Source: Devosia ginsengisoli
GTDB lineage: Bacteria > Pseudomonadota > Alphaproteobacteria > Rhizobiales > Devosiaceae
Direction of reading: 5' to 3'
Length of the DNA: 64,000 nt
Assembly: GCF_007859655.1 (NCBI RefSeq)
Contig: NZ_CP042304.1
Location: 3,970,501-4,034,500 of the forward strand
In this document: positions 1 to 9,345 of the stretch, one piece after another
How positions within the stretch are numbered: position 1 is the stretch's first letter
Layout of the letters: every line of letters starts with the position of its first letter
Position numbers and translations under genes: made by a program
The notes under the pieces: generated by a model
The model's input: only the letters and a program-made list of their open reading frames with translations
What the model was told of the DNA's origin: nothing
Database searches by the model: none

Positions 1-696
1 CCGGACCGTGGGGGGATGCAGGCGCTCGATCAGCAGATCCACCATATGACCAATATAGGAACCGGGCAGCCGCGCCAGATAGGGCATGGGCTCGATCCCT
101 TCCCGGTCGAGGCTGAAGAGCGGCTCGCGCCCATTGGCATTGGGGGCGCTAACCGGGATGATCTGCTCGAGCCCCAATACGCGGAAATCGAACTCGGGTC
201 GGTCGAAGACCGTCGGGATTTCGGGGGAGCAGTAGCTGAGGAAGAAATCGACCTGCCCCTGCTGCAGCGCGATGCCGTCTTCGCTCCAACTGCGCGAAGA
301 GAGCATTAGCGGGATGATCTCCGGCATCAGCGCCTTCTTGCGGGTGATCCATTGTGGATAGAAGGACTGGGCAAGGCTGCTGGCCGACGAGAACATGACC
401 TCATTCTGGCCCTTGCCCTCGAGTTGTGCCGCATTTTCCAGCGCCAGGCGCACGCTTTCGACAATGGCCTCGCTGTCCCGATAGAGCTGTTCGCCCAAGG
501 GTGTCAGTGTTACCGGCAAATGCTTGCGCTGCACCAATTCGCCACCAAACACCTGCTCCAGCGAGCGGATACGCTTAGAAAAAGCTGACTGGCTGATGCT
601 GCGCCGCCGTGCGGACAGGCTGAAACTACGCGTCTCCACGAGGGTGCGGAAATCCTCGATCCAGTTCAGGTCCATGCCGAGTTTGGGTCCGTCCAT
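1..696 (-). CDS. LysR-type transcriptional regulator (C-terminus cut by window edge)
   Basis: DNA-binding regulator of the LysR family; 232 codons are visible and the 3' end lies beyond the left edge. The N-terminal winged helix-turn-helix is clear: DLNWIEDFRTLVETRSFSLS near residues 9-28, then SQSAFSKRIRSLE, then the linker VTLTPLGEQLY. The effector-binding domain follows. The ATG at 696 gives MDGPKLG before a second ATG at 675 (MDLNWIEDF). The second start fits the usual LysR N-terminus better, but neither has a strong ribosome site. It is divergent from the MmgE/PrpD-importer operon starting at 802 and is the obvious candidate to control it. The effector is unknown. Confidence 0.88.
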   Translation of the reverse strand, partial: MDGPKLGMDLNWIEDFRTLVETRSFSLSARRRSISQSAFSKRIRSLEQVFGGELVQRKHLPVTLTPLGEQLYRDSEAIVESVRLALENAAQLEGKGQNEVMFSSASSLAQSFYPQWITRKKALMPEIIPLMLSSRSWSEDGIALQQGQVDFFLSYCSPEIPTVFDRPEFDFRVLGLEQIIPVSAPNANGREPLFSLDREGIEPMPYLARLPGSYIGHMVDLLIERLHPPTVR

Positions 697-705
697 GCAC
701 TTTTT

Positions 706-721
706 GGAATAACACTATTCC
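706..721. promoter_or_regulatory. Perfect 16-bp palindrome, candidate LysR box
   Basis: GGAATAACACTATTCC has perfect 6-bp arms around ACAC and contains a T-N11-A spacing (T710, A722). It lies 10 bp in front of the LysR start and about 80 bp before the divergent operon, the classical place for LysR binding. No binding data; assignment is from position and symmetry. Confidence 0.45.
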
Positions 722-801
722 ATATATGGGTTGGAACCCAGGTGCAAACCCACGCTAGGCTTTTCTCCAAGCTGCATTCCACCGGAGAAAAAGTTCTACC
801 A

Positions 802-2181
802 ATGCCCGCCTCGACCGAAATGGCCGCTCCCAGCAATGTCAGCGAAATCATACCGATGGCCGACTATGCCGCCAGGGCTCTGTCTCTCGCGCTACCGGAC
901 GCCGTGGTCGAAAAAGCCAAGCACCATATCCTCGATACGCTCTGCGCCATGATTACCGGGGTGCATCTGGACGTGGGCAAGATGGCGCTCTCCTATTCGC
1001 AGACGCTGGGCGCGGTCGAAGGCGCCAGTGTCGTGGGCAGTCCGCGCCTGCTGCATCCGGCCGACGCGGCCATGATCAACGGCATCATCGCCCATGCCGA
1101 CGAGACCGATGACAGCCATCCCGCCGCCATCGGGCATCCCGGTTGCGCCATCGTGCCGGCGGCGCTGGCAGCGGCCGAGCATAATGGCCGCTCGGGCGCT
1201 GACTTCCTCAAGGCGGTGGTGCTGGGCTACGACTATTATGCCCGCATGAACCTGGCGCTGGGGCCCAACCATATCTATGCCCGCGGCCACGGTCCCTATT
1301 CCATCGGCGGTAGCTGGGGCGCGGCCGCGGCGGCGGGCGCGCTTTATGGCATCGACCGGGAGCGGCTGCGCTATGTCTTCTCAAACGTCGCGCAGCAGAC
1401 CTCTGGCATTGCCACCTGGATGCGCGATGTCGACCACATGGAAAAGGCCTTCCACTTCGGCGGCCTACCGGCGCGCAATGGCGTCGCTGCCGCCTCGATG
1501 ATCGCCCATGGCTTCAACGGCACCGACGACGTCATGCATGGCCGCGGCAATTTCATGGATGCATTCTCCGACGCGCCGCAGCGCGCGCTTCTCGCCGACG
1601 GGCTGGGGTCGCGCTTCGAAATCATGCTGACCAATATCAAGAAATGGTGCGTCGGCTCGCCCATCCAGGCGGCCCTGGATTCCCTCGAATATCTCATGGA
1701 ACACGAAGGCGTCAGCCGGGACAATGTGATCTCGATGGAGGCTCTTTTGCCCAGCCACGTGGTCGATGTGGTTGAGGATCGTGGTGTTCCCGACATCAAT
1801 TGCCGGCACTGCCTCGCCCTGATGCTGGTCGATGACGGCTTCGGCTTCCATGCCTCGCACGATTATTCCCGCCTCACCGATCCAGCGGTCGTGGCGATGA
1901 AGGCCAAAATCGCCCTTCTGCCCTCCGACGAGCTGGCCGAGGCCAAGCCGATCCGCCAGGCCATCGTGCGGGCGCGGCTTGCCGACGGCCGTCAGGTCGA
2001 GCGGCGGACTTATGCGGTCAGGGGCGTGGTGGAACATCCCATGGAACGCCCGGACATCATCCGCAAGGCGCGCGACCTGGTTGGCCCGATCCTGGGCGAG
2101 CGAACCAATACCCTCATCGAAACCGTCTTCGGGCTTGAGGACATCCCGGATATCCGGACCCTCCGGCTTTTCCTCCAATAG
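802..2181 (+). CDS. MmgE/PrpD family protein
   Basis: Member of the MmgE/PrpD family, which includes 2-methylcitrate dehydratase and cis-aconitate decarboxylase; cytosolic. The family signature is seen in HADETDDSHPAAIGHPG (about residues 95-111), in YDYYARMNLALGP, and in the C-terminal VVEHPMERPDIIRKARDL. The length (459 aa) is normal for the family. The frame is open back to a GTG at 742, but ATG 802 follows GGAG at 784-787 and begins a typical N-terminus, so 802 is preferred. It is the first gene of an operon with a peptide-type ABC importer, suggesting dehydration or isomerisation of an imported acid. The actual substrate cannot be read from sequence. Confidence 0.85.
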   Translation: MPASTEMAAPSNVSEIIPMADYAARALSLALPDAVVEKAKHHILDTLCAMITGVHLDVGKMALSYSQTLGAVEGASVVGSPRLLHPADAAMINGIIAHADETDDSHPAAIGHPGCAIVPAALAAAEHNGRSGADFLKAVVLGYDYYARMNLALGPNHIYARGHGPYSIGGSWGAAAAAGALYGIDRERLRYVFSNVAQQTSGIATWMRDVDHMEKAFHFGGLPARNGVAAASMIAHGFNGTDDVMHGRGNFMDAFSDAPQRALLADGLGSRFEIMLTNIKKWCVGSPIQAALDSLEYLMEHEGVSRDNVISMEALLPSHVVDVVEDRGVPDINCRHCLALMLVDDGFGFHASHDYSRLTDPAVVAMKAKIALLPSDELAEAKPIRQAIVRARLADGRQVERRTYAVRGVVEHPMERPDIIRKARDLVGPILGERTNTLIETVFGLEDIPDIRTLRLFLQ

Positions 2182-2206
2182 ATTGACATAGAGAAAGGTG
2201 CCCACG

Positions 2207-3808
2207 ATGTCATTTCTAGACTCTTCTCGCATGTATCTGGCGCGGACCGCCTCAAGCCTCATCCTGCTCGCTGCGCTCGGAGCCGCCCCAGCCCTGGCGC
2301 AGGAATTGGTCATGGGCATGGCGTCCGCCCCCACCTCGATCGACCCGCATTTCCACGCCAACAGCTCCAACATTTCCATGACGGGCCAGGTCTTCGAGGG
2401 CCTGACCTGGAAGGACGAGTTCATGCAGCCTCATGCCAGCCTAGCTGAAAGCTGGCACGTGACCGAGGATGGCGTGTGGACCTTCCACCTCCGCCAGGGC
2501 GTGACCTTCCACAATGGCGAACCCTTCACCGCCGATGACGTGGTGTTCACCTTCGACCGCCTGCCCACCATCACCGACAGCCCCAGCCCTTTCACCGCCC
2601 GGCTGGCCGATATCGAGTCCTACCGTGCCATCGACGAGCACACGCTCGAAGTCGTCACCAAGGGCGCAGCGCCGAACCTTCCGATCAACCTGGCCGACGT
2701 GCAGATCGTCTCGCGCGCCGTGGGCGAGGGCAAGACGACCGACGACTATGTCACGGGCGAAGCCATGATCGGCACCGGCCCCTACAAGTTCGTGTCGGCA
2801 CGGATCGGGGAAGTCTACGAATTTGCCCGCAATGACGATTATTGGGGCGAAACGCCAGCCTGGGAAACGGTTACCCAGCGCGTCATCGGCTCCGACCCGG
2901 CACGCGTCGCTGCGCTGCTGTCGGGCGATGTCGACCTGATCTCGGACGTGCCGGTCACCGACTTCGCCACCATCGAAGCCAATCCCGACATGCGCCTGTG
3001 GTCGACCGGGACCAGCAGCATCGCCTTCATCGCGCTCGACGTCGAGCATGAAAAGCCCATTCCGGGCCAGGCGACCGACCTTGCCGGCAACGACCTGCCG
3101 GTCAATCCGATGCTCGACCAGCGCGTACGTCATGCCCTTTCCATGGCCATCGACCGTGTGGGCTTGGTGGAACGCGGGCTCAGCAACGATGCTTACCCGG
3201 CCAGCCAGTTGGTGCCCGAGGGCATGTTCGGCTTCAATCCCGACATTCCAGTCGAGCCCTTCGACCTCGAAGGCGCCAAGGCGCTCCTGGCCGAGGCCGG
3301 TTATCCCGACGGTTTCAAGGTCGTGCTCTCGACGTCCAATGACGACACGATGCGCGCCCGGGCCGTCCAGGCGGTGGCGCAGATGTGGACCCGCGCCGGC
3401 GTGCAGACCACGGTGGAAACCATGCCGCATGCGGTCTTCATCCCCAAGACCAATGACTTCGAATATGCCCATATGATCCATTCCTGGGGCACTTCGACCG
3501 GCGAGGCGGCCTACACGCTGCGTGGCATTGCGGGCACGCGCGACCACGAGAATGGCATCGGTACCTCCAATCGCGGCCGCTATTCCAATCCGGAAGTCGA
3601 CACCCTGGTGGTCGAAGCCTCCTCCACCGTGGACGACGCCGTACGTGAAGAACTGCTGCAGCGTGCCATGGCCATGGTGGTCACCGAGGACTATGGGTTG
3701 ATCCCGCTCTACAACCGCAAGGCGACCTGGGCCTCCAACGCCTCGGTGGTCTATACGCCCTCGCGGGCCAATGTGAGCAACGCGCTCTTCGCCCGCCCGG
3801 CTGAATAG
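2207..3808 (+). CDS. ABC transporter solute-binding protein, family 5 (Dpp/Opp type)
   Basis: Periplasmic solute-binding protein of family 5, which captures dipeptides, oligopeptides, opines or similar ligands for the permeases that follow. The signal peptide runs from MSFLDSSRMYLARTASSLIL to cleavage after ALAQ. Family hallmarks are SIDPHFHANSSN near the mature N-terminus, WTFHLRQGVTFHNGEPFTAD, and VRHALSMAIDR in the second lobe. The length (533 aa) is normal. ATG 2207 has GAGAAAGG eight bases upstream; a GTG at 2198 is in frame but lies on that site. A GC-rich hairpin separates it from the permease genes. The ligand is unknown. Confidence 0.9.
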   Translation: MSFLDSSRMYLARTASSLILLAALGAAPALAQELVMGMASAPTSIDPHFHANSSNISMTGQVFEGLTWKDEFMQPHASLAESWHVTEDGVWTFHLRQGVTFHNGEPFTADDVVFTFDRLPTITDSPSPFTARLADIESYRAIDEHTLEVVTKGAAPNLPINLADVQIVSRAVGEGKTTDDYVTGEAMIGTGPYKFVSARIGEVYEFARNDDYWGETPAWETVTQRVIGSDPARVAALLSGDVDLISDVPVTDFATIEANPDMRLWSTGTSSIAFIALDVEHEKPIPGQATDLAGNDLPVNPMLDQRVRHALSMAIDRVGLVERGLSNDAYPASQLVPEGMFGFNPDIPVEPFDLEGAKALLAEAGYPDGFKVVLSTSNDDTMRARAVQAVAQMWTRAGVQTTVETMPHAVFIPKTNDFEYAHMIHSWGTSTGEAAYTLRGIAGTRDHENGIGTSNRGRYSNPEVDTLVVEASSTVDDAVREELLQRAMAMVVTEDYGLIPLYNRKATWASNASVVYTPSRANVSNALFARPAE

Positions 3809-3818
3809 CGACAAATCG

Positions 3819-3846
3819 GGGGCAGGGCGTCGCGGGCGCCCGCCCC
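3819..3846 (+). other. GC-rich intercistronic hairpin after the solute-binding protein gene
   Basis: GGGGC(A)GGGCG at 3819-3829 pairs with CGCCCGCCCC at 3837-3846: ten pairs with one bulged A and a 7-base loop. No T run follows, so it is not a classical terminator. Such hairpins often stabilise the upstream binding-protein message relative to the permease part. Confidence 0.6.
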
Positions 3847-3883
3847 TTCCACCCCTCTTGCGACCGGCAAGCGAAGGCACGTC

Positions 3884-4858
3884 ATGACCGAAATGATCAT
3901 CCGCAGGCTGCTGCAGTCTGTCGTGACGCTGCTGGTTCTGAGCTTCATTACCTTTGCCGGTATCTACCTGATCGGCAATCCCATGGAAGTGCTGGCCGAT
4001 GAATCGGCCACTGCGGCGCAGATCCAGGCCGCGACCGAACGGCTCGGGCTCGATCAGCCGCTCTGGGTGCAATATTGGCACTATATGGAACGGCTCTTTG
4101 CGGGTGATTTCGGCCGCTCCTATGTCACCAGCCTGCCCGTCTCCACCATGATCCTGCAGCGCCTGCCCGCCACGCTGGAAATGACTGTCACCTCGCTGCT
4201 CATTTCGGTCGGCATCGGCCTGCCGCTGGGAGTTGTCGCTGGGGTATTTCCCAAAAGCCCCTGGTCGCGTGGCGGAAGCGTGCTGTCGGTGCTGGGATTC
4301 AGCCTGCCCAATTTCTGGTTCGGCCTCATGCTGCTGCTCTGCCTTGCCGTGTGGTTTCCCATCCTGCCCGCCATCGGCCGCGGCCAGACGGTCGAGGTCA
4401 ACGGCGTCGCCTGGAGCTTCCTGACCCAGGACGGGCTGGCGCATCTGGCCATGCCGGCGCTGACCCTGGCCATCGGCAACATGGCGCTGATGTTCCGGCT
4501 GGCAAAGTCGGGCATGCAGGAAGTCATGCTGCTCGACTATATCAAGCTGGCGCGCATCAAGGGTCTGCCCTCGCGCCGTATTGTAGTCGTCCACGCCCTG
4601 CGCAATGTGATGATCCCGATCATCACCATTGTCGGGCTAGAGATCGGCGGCCTGATCGCTGGTTCCATCATCACCGAAACCGTCTTCGCCTGGCCCGGCA
4701 TCGGCAAGCTGCTGATCGATTCCATCAACATGCTCGACCGGCCGGTGGTCGTCGCCTACATGCTCATCTTCACCTTCACCTTCGTGCTCATCAACCTCAT
4801 CGTCGACATCTGCTACATCGTGCTCGACCCGCGGACCCGCGAGGCGCTGCAAGGATGA
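3884..4858 (+). CDS. ABC transporter permease, DppB/OppB type
   Basis: Inner-membrane permease of the binding-protein-dependent family, 324 aa. It begins with the DppB-type first helix (RRLLQSVVTLLVLSFITFAG), followed by a periplasmic segment containing RLGLDQPLWVQYWHYMERL, then a cluster of five hydrophobic segments. The cytoplasmic EAA-like loop reads DYIKLARIKGLPSRRI with HALRNVMIPIIT just after it, the region that contacts the ATPases. Its 3' end overlaps the next permease gene by four bases (ATGA), a sign of translational coupling. It pairs with the DppC-type protein at 4855-5766 and the ATPases at 5763-7765. Confidence 0.93.
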   Translation: MTEMIIRRLLQSVVTLLVLSFITFAGIYLIGNPMEVLADESATAAQIQAATERLGLDQPLWVQYWHYMERLFAGDFGRSYVTSLPVSTMILQRLPATLEMTVTSLLISVGIGLPLGVVAGVFPKSPWSRGGSVLSVLGFSLPNFWFGLMLLLCLAVWFPILPAIGRGQTVEVNGVAWSFLTQDGLAHLAMPALTLAIGNMALMFRLAKSGMQEVMLLDYIKLARIKGLPSRRIVVVHALRNVMIPIITIVGLEIGGLIAGSIITETVFAWPGIGKLLIDSINMLDRPVVVAYMLIFTFTFVLINLIVDICYIVLDPRTREALQG

Positions 4859-5766
4859 CATCCACTCCTCTCGCCCGCCCCGCCATGCGCTTTTCCGAGC
4901 GGCCGCTGGGCCGGTTCTGGCGCGAATATTCCCAGAGCCATGCCGCCGTCTTCGGTCTGGTCATGACCCTGATCCTGATCGCTGTCGCGTTCCTTGCGCC
5001 CCTCATCGCGCCGCAGGACCCATACGACCTGATGCAGGTCGATTTCATGGACAGCGAACTGCCGCCCGGGGCCATAGGCGGGGCGGGGCAGACCTATGTG
5101 TTGGGCACGGACGCCAATGGGCGCGACATGCTCTCGGCCCTCTTATTCGGGCTGCGGGCCAGCTTCATGGTGGCGCTGTCGAGCCTGGGCATCGCCCTGG
5201 TTTTCGGCACGCTGATGGGGCTGGTATCGGCCTATGCCGGGCGCTGGGTGGATTCGCTCATCATGCGCATCGTCGATATCCAGATGAGCTTTCCCACCAT
5301 TCTCGTCGCCATGATGCTGATGGTGACCTTCGGGCGCGGCATCGACAAGACGATCTTCGCGCTGGCCGTGGTGCAATGGGCCTATTTCGCCCGCAATGTC
5401 CGCGCCTCGGCCCTGGTGGAACGGAGCCGCGAATATGTGCTGGCGGCGCAACTGGCGCAAGTTCCCACCTTCCGCATCCTGTGGCGCCATATCCTGCCCA
5501 ATTGCCTGCCGCCGCTCATGGTCATCGCCTCGATCCAGCTTGCCTCGGCCGTATCGATCGAAGCATCCCTGTCCTTTCTCGGGCTGGGCATGCCGGTCAC
5601 TCAGCCTTCGCTGGGCATGCTGATCTCCAATGGCTTCGGCTATCTTCTGGGCGGCAAATACTGGATCAGCGTTGCCCCGGGCATCGCGCTCGGCCTCACC
5701 GTCTTTTCCCTCAGCCTCATGTCCGATCGGCTGCGCGACATGTTCAATCCGAGGTTGAAGCGATGA
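4855..5766 (+). CDS. ABC transporter permease, DppC/OppC type
   Basis: Second permease of the importer, 303 aa. DppC-type features: a short cytoplasmic N-terminus ending in RFWREYSQSHAAV, a first membrane helix (FGLVMTLILIAVAFLAPLIA), the motif LGTDANGRDMLSALLFG, and the EAA loop SREYVLAAQLAQVPTFRIL followed by RHILPNCLPPLMV. The C-terminus ends in the common SLMSDRLRDMFNPRLK. The start ATG overlaps the stop of the previous gene, and its own stop overlaps the next start, so the importer genes are tightly coupled. Confidence 0.93.
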   Translation: MTSTPLARPAMRFSERPLGRFWREYSQSHAAVFGLVMTLILIAVAFLAPLIAPQDPYDLMQVDFMDSELPPGAIGGAGQTYVLGTDANGRDMLSALLFGLRASFMVALSSLGIALVFGTLMGLVSAYAGRWVDSLIMRIVDIQMSFPTILVAMMLMVTFGRGIDKTIFALAVVQWAYFARNVRASALVERSREYVLAAQLAQVPTFRILWRHILPNCLPPLMVIASIQLASAVSIEASLSFLGLGMPVTQPSLGMLISNGFGYLLGGKYWISVAPGIALGLTVFSLSLMSDRLRDMFNPRLKR

Positions 5767-6764
5767 ACCGGCCCCTGCTCGAAGTGCGCAACCTGCAGAC
5801 ACATTTTCTCACCAGTATGGGCGCGATCCGCGCCGTCGACGATGTGAGCTTCGCGCTGCAGCGCGGCGAGGTTCTGGGCCTGGTCGGCGAATCCGGCTCG
5901 GGCAAGACCATTACCGGCTATTCCATCCTGGGCGTGGTGGACGAGCCGGGCCAGATCGTCGGCGGCGAGATCGTGCTGCGCGATGCCGAGGATCGGGAAG
6001 TGGTGCTCAACCATCTGGGCGAAAAGCAGCTGCGGCGCCTGCGCGGCAACCGCATCGCGATGATCATGCAGGATCCCATGATGTCGCTCAATCCGTCGCT
6101 GCGCATCGGCACCCAGCTCGTCGAGACGGTGCTGGCTCATCGCCAGGTGTCGCGGTCCGAGGCGGAGCGCCGCGCCGTGGACGTGATGCGCCGGGTCGGC
6201 ATTCCCGATCCCGAACAGCGCATACAGGCTTTTCCGCATGAATTCTCCGGCGGCATGCGGCAGCGCATCGCCATCGCCATCGCGCTCATTAACGAGCCGG
6301 ACCTGATCATCGCTGACGAGCCGACCACAGCGCTGGACGTCACCACGCAGGTGCAAATCCTGGTCGAGGTGCAGAAGCTCGCGCGCGACACCGGCACGGC
6401 CTGGATCTGGATCACCCACGACCTGGCGGTGGTCGCGGGCCTGGCCCAGCATGTCGCCGTCATGTATGCGGGCAAGGTAGTAGAATTCGGTGCCACCGAA
6501 GACCTGCTCGACCATCCCCGCCATCCCTATACGCGCGGATTGATCGCCTCCATTCCCGGCGAGGGCGAGCTGGCCTCCGGCCGGCGTCTGCACCAGATCC
6601 CCGGCAATACGCCGTCCCTGCTCAACCTGCCCGAAGGCTGCGCCTTTCGCACCCGCTGCGACCGGGCCGGCGCGCAATGCGACATCCAGCCCATGCTGGA
6701 AACCAGTCCCGCCGGGAATCGCGCCTTGCGCTGTTGGCACCCATTGGAAGGGCAATCACCATGA
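5763..6764 (+). CDS. ABC transporter ATP-binding protein, DppD/OppD type
   Basis: ATPase subunit of the first peptide-type importer, 333 aa. Walker A is GESGSGKT at residues 42-49, the signature is FSGGMRQRIAIAIAL, and Walker B is [13 protein letters not shown]; the switch histidine lies in WIWITHDLAVVAG. The C-terminal extension FRTRCDRAGAQC is typical of the oligopeptide ATPase group. It should dimerise with the DppF-like protein encoded next. The start overlaps the permease stop (ATGA). Confidence 0.93.
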   Translation: MNRPLLEVRNLQTHFLTSMGAIRAVDDVSFALQRGEVLGLVGESGSGKTITGYSILGVVDEPGQIVGGEIVLRDAEDREVVLNHLGEKQLRRLRGNRIAMIMQDPMMSLNPSLRIGTQLVETVLAHRQVSRSEAERRAVDVMRRVGIPDPEQRIQAFPHEFSGGMRQRIAIAIALINEPDLIIADEPTTALDVTTQVQILVEVQKLARDTGTAWIWITHDLAVVAGLAQHVAVMYAGKVVEFGATEDLLDHPRHPYTRGLIASIPGEGELASGRRLHQIPGNTPSLLNLPEGCAFRTRCDRAGAQCDIQPMLETSPAGNRALRCWHPLEGQSP

Positions 6765-7765
6765 CGCCCGACGCAAAAATCGAGTCCCTGCTCGAAATGC
6801 GGGGCATCGAGCATATCTTTGGCCGCCGCGAGGACTGGGTCGACAAGGGCGTCCGGCTGATCCGCGGCAAGCGGACCGCCCCGGCCCGCGTCCGGGCTCT
6901 CAACGGCGTCGATCTCACGCTGCGCAAGGGCGAGGTGCTTGGCATTGCCGGTGAATCGGGGTGCGGCAAATCCACATTGGGCCGCGCCATGGTCGGGCTG
7001 ATGCATCCCACAGGCGGCAGCGTGACCTATCGCGGTCAGCCGGTGATGCGCGGGCGCCGACCCCGCCACCTCAAGTTGCAGATGATCTTTCAGGATTCAG
7101 GCTCCGTCCTCAACCCCCGCCTGCGGGTCAAGGAACTGATCGGGGAAGGGCCGATCCTGCATGGATTGCTGGCGCGCCGGGACCTCGAAGACTTCGTCGC
7201 CGACCAGCTCGAAACGGTCGGCATGGCGCCCGATGTCATGAACCGTTATCCGCACCAGTTTTCGGGCGGGCAGCGCCAGCGCATCAATATCGCCCGTGTC
7301 CTGGCCCTCCAGCCGGAAACCATCGTCTGCGACGAATCGGTGGCCGCGCTCGACGTTTCCATCCAGGCGCAGATCCTCAACCTGTTCATGGACCTCAAGG
7401 ACAGGTTCGGGCTTACCTATGCCTTCATCAGCCACGACCTGGGCGTGCTCCGCCACATCTCGGACCGCATCATGGTAATGTATCTGGGCCGGGTGGTGGA
7501 GGAAGGGCCGGCGGCAGAGGTCTTCGCCAATCCGCGCCATCCCTATACGCGCGCGCTGCTCGAAAACGCCCCGCGGCTCTCGCGCCGCAACCAGACCTTC
7601 CAGGCTGTACCAGGCGAGGTGCCTTCGCCCCTCAACATGCCCAGCGGCTGCGCTTTCCACACGCGCTGCGCGCTGCGGCGTCCCGAATGCAGCCTTTCCG
7701 TTCCAAACCTGATAGGCAGCGGAGCGCACCGCCACGCCTGTCCTATCGTGGAGGCCGCAGCATGA
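6761..7765 (+). CDS. ABC transporter ATP-binding protein, DppF/OppF type
   Basis: Second ATPase of the importer, 334 aa. Walker A is GESGCGKS at residues 64-71, the signature is [15 protein letters not shown], and the C-terminal [11 protein letters not shown] is the family extension. Walker B reads [12 protein letters not shown], with serine in place of the usual proline after the catalytic DE; this is a mild change and not obviously inactivating. The N-terminus carries a longer insert ([17 protein letters not shown]) common in F-type subunits. ATG overlaps the preceding stop. Confidence 0.92.
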   Translation: MTPDAKIESLLEMRGIEHIFGRREDWVDKGVRLIRGKRTAPARVRALNGVDLTLRKGEVLGIAGESGCGKSTLGRAMVGLMHPTGGSVTYRGQPVMRGRRPRHLKLQMIFQDSGSVLNPRLRVKELIGEGPILHGLLARRDLEDFVADQLETVGMAPDVMNRYPHQFSGGQRQRINIARVLALQPETIVCDESVAALDVSIQAQILNLFMDLKDRFGLTYAFISHDLGVLRHISDRIMVMYLGRVVEEGPAAEVFANPRHPYTRALLENAPRLSRRNQTFQAVPGEVPSPLNMPSGCAFHTRCALRRPECSLSVPNLIGSGAHRHACPIVEAAA

Positions 7766-9312
7766 GCGCCGAACGCTGGCACGACACCAATAGCGCGGAC
7801 CTGATCGGTACCCGGGCGGAGCGGGCGCAATTGTTCGAGCATCTGGTAGCGGCGACCCTGCGGCGGCAGGCCATCTCGCCGGCCAAGAACCGCATCTTTG
7901 ATATCGACGTCACACGGGACATGGGCCGGCATCGCGATGCCTTGCTGGATGCCGCGACGCCGGCCGAGCTCTGGTATGCGCTCAACCTGCTGTCCAATAC
8001 GCGGCGCGATCGGCATTTGCAGGTGGAAGCCGTGCCCGGGGGCATCATGCCGCCGGCCGATATCGAGGCCCGAAAGATCCGCAATTACGGCGCGCTCGAC
8101 ACCAATGGAGCGCCGCGCCTGGATATCGAATTGGCCACCGATTTCGGCGGCGACCGACCCCGGCTCTTCCTTGCTGGCATGGCGCCGGGCCTGGCGCTCC
8201 CTGCCGGCCTGGAGGTTGGGGCATTCCTCACCGCGGTCGATGGTCTGCCCTTCGCCGATTATGTGGCGAGGATCGAGCCCTACCATTGCTACTCGACGCC
8301 GACCTTCTTCTGGTACCACCTGCCGCATCACATCGTGCGGCAGGGGAGCGAGCTTCCCGCGCACAGCAAACAGTTGCGGCTGAGCTTCGAAACGGCCTCG
8401 GGCCCCGTCGAGATCAGGCTGCCATATCGGGACCCGCAGTCTTTTATTCCGCCCAAGCCTACCCGCTATGCCGGCTGGTCCTGCCTCGGCGAATGGGAAA
8501 GCTGCCGCCTGCATCTGGCGCCGGGCGCCGCCGTCATCGCCCTGGAATGGCTCGGCTTCGGCCCCACCCTTTGCGCCGATGTCGATGCGCTGATGGCGCT
8601 CTGCATTGCGCAGAATCTTCTGGGCCATGGCCTGATCTTCGACGCCAGCATCAGTCGCGGCGGCGACTATGGCGGCTATCTGCTGCGCGTCCTCGCCAAG
8701 GCCCGCTTCCAGATCAATCTGGGCGATCTGCGGCGCTGCGACGCCATTCCCGGCATTATCGATGAGGTGCTGGCCGAGGATGACGAAGCTCTCGCCTCCG
8801 GGCGGCTCAACCAGGGACAGGTGGCTGCGACAGGCTGGCGCAAACGCTGGCTGCTCGAGGCGGTGCTGCCCTCGCTGCCCGAGGGCGGCTCCACCCCCGC
8901 CGTGCCCTTCAAATGCGCCCATCAGCCCATGGACGGCGATGGCTGGCTCGAACCGGCGGAGACCCATTTCACCGGTCCGATGGTCATGCTCACCATGCCG
9001 TTCGGCGGCTCGCATATCGACCAGGTCGCGGCCCAGATCGCCGACAACCGGATGTGCATCGCCCATATCGGCATGCCGCTGGGGGGCTTTTCGAAAACCT
9101 GGGTCGGCACCGAGATATTGCGCCTGCCCTCGGGCCAACCCATCGCCGCCTTCCAGTGGAGCTGCGGCAATACCATCCGCCCCAATGGCGAGGTGCTGGA
9201 GAGCAATCCGGCCATGCCGGACCGACCATATCCGGTGATGCGCGACAATTTCACCACCCACCACGCCGAGATGCTCGACCAGGCCTGCGCTTTGCTGCTG
9301 GGTCGTGACTGA
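7762..9312 (+). CDS. S41-like (tail-specific/C-terminal-processing) protease family protein
   Basis: A 516-aa protein without a signal peptide that I read as a divergent S41 peptidase. A PDZ-like stretch is GAFLTAVDGLPFADYVARIE (residues 153-172). The core strand of the family (usually IIDLRGNGGG) is represented by LIFDASISRGGDYGG (291-305). A serine in PFGGSHIDQVAAQIADN (S417) sits where the catalytic serine is expected, followed by IGMPLGGFSKTW. The C-terminal RPNGEVLESNPAMPDRPYPV resembles the S41 tail before the last helix. It overlaps the ATPase gene by four bases, so it belongs to the importer operon and may process the imported ligand. Family assignment is from motif order only; the catalytic lysine is not located. 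Confidence 0.55.
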   Translation: MSAERWHDTNSADLIGTRAERAQLFEHLVAATLRRQAISPAKNRIFDIDVTRDMGRHRDALLDAATPAELWYALNLLSNTRRDRHLQVEAVPGGIMPPADIEARKIRNYGALDTNGAPRLDIELATDFGGDRPRLFLAGMAPGLALPAGLEVGAFLTAVDGLPFADYVARIEPYHCYSTPTFFWYHLPHHIVRQGSELPAHSKQLRLSFETASGPVEIRLPYRDPQSFIPPKPTRYAGWSCLGEWESCRLHLAPGAAVIALEWLGFGPTLCADVDALMALCIAQNLLGHGLIFDASISRGGDYGGYLLRVLAKARFQINLGDLRRCDAIPGIIDEVLAEDDEALASGRLNQGQVAATGWRKRWLLEAVLPSLPEGGSTPAVPFKCAHQPMDGDGWLEPAETHFTGPMVMLTMPFGGSHIDQVAAQIADNRMCIAHIGMPLGGFSKTWVGTEILRLPSGQPIAAFQWSCGNTIRPNGEVLESNPAMPDRPYPVMRDNFTTHHAEMLDQACALLLGRD

Positions 9313-9345
9313 ACACGAATTCTGACGCCATCGGGACCCACTTCC

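Noticed and set aside
2441-4594. Long (-) open frame of 717 codons opposite the first binding-protein and permease genes
   Set aside because: His/Gly/Asp/Gln-rich composition without domains; it mirrors well-supported (+) genes and results from the high GC content.
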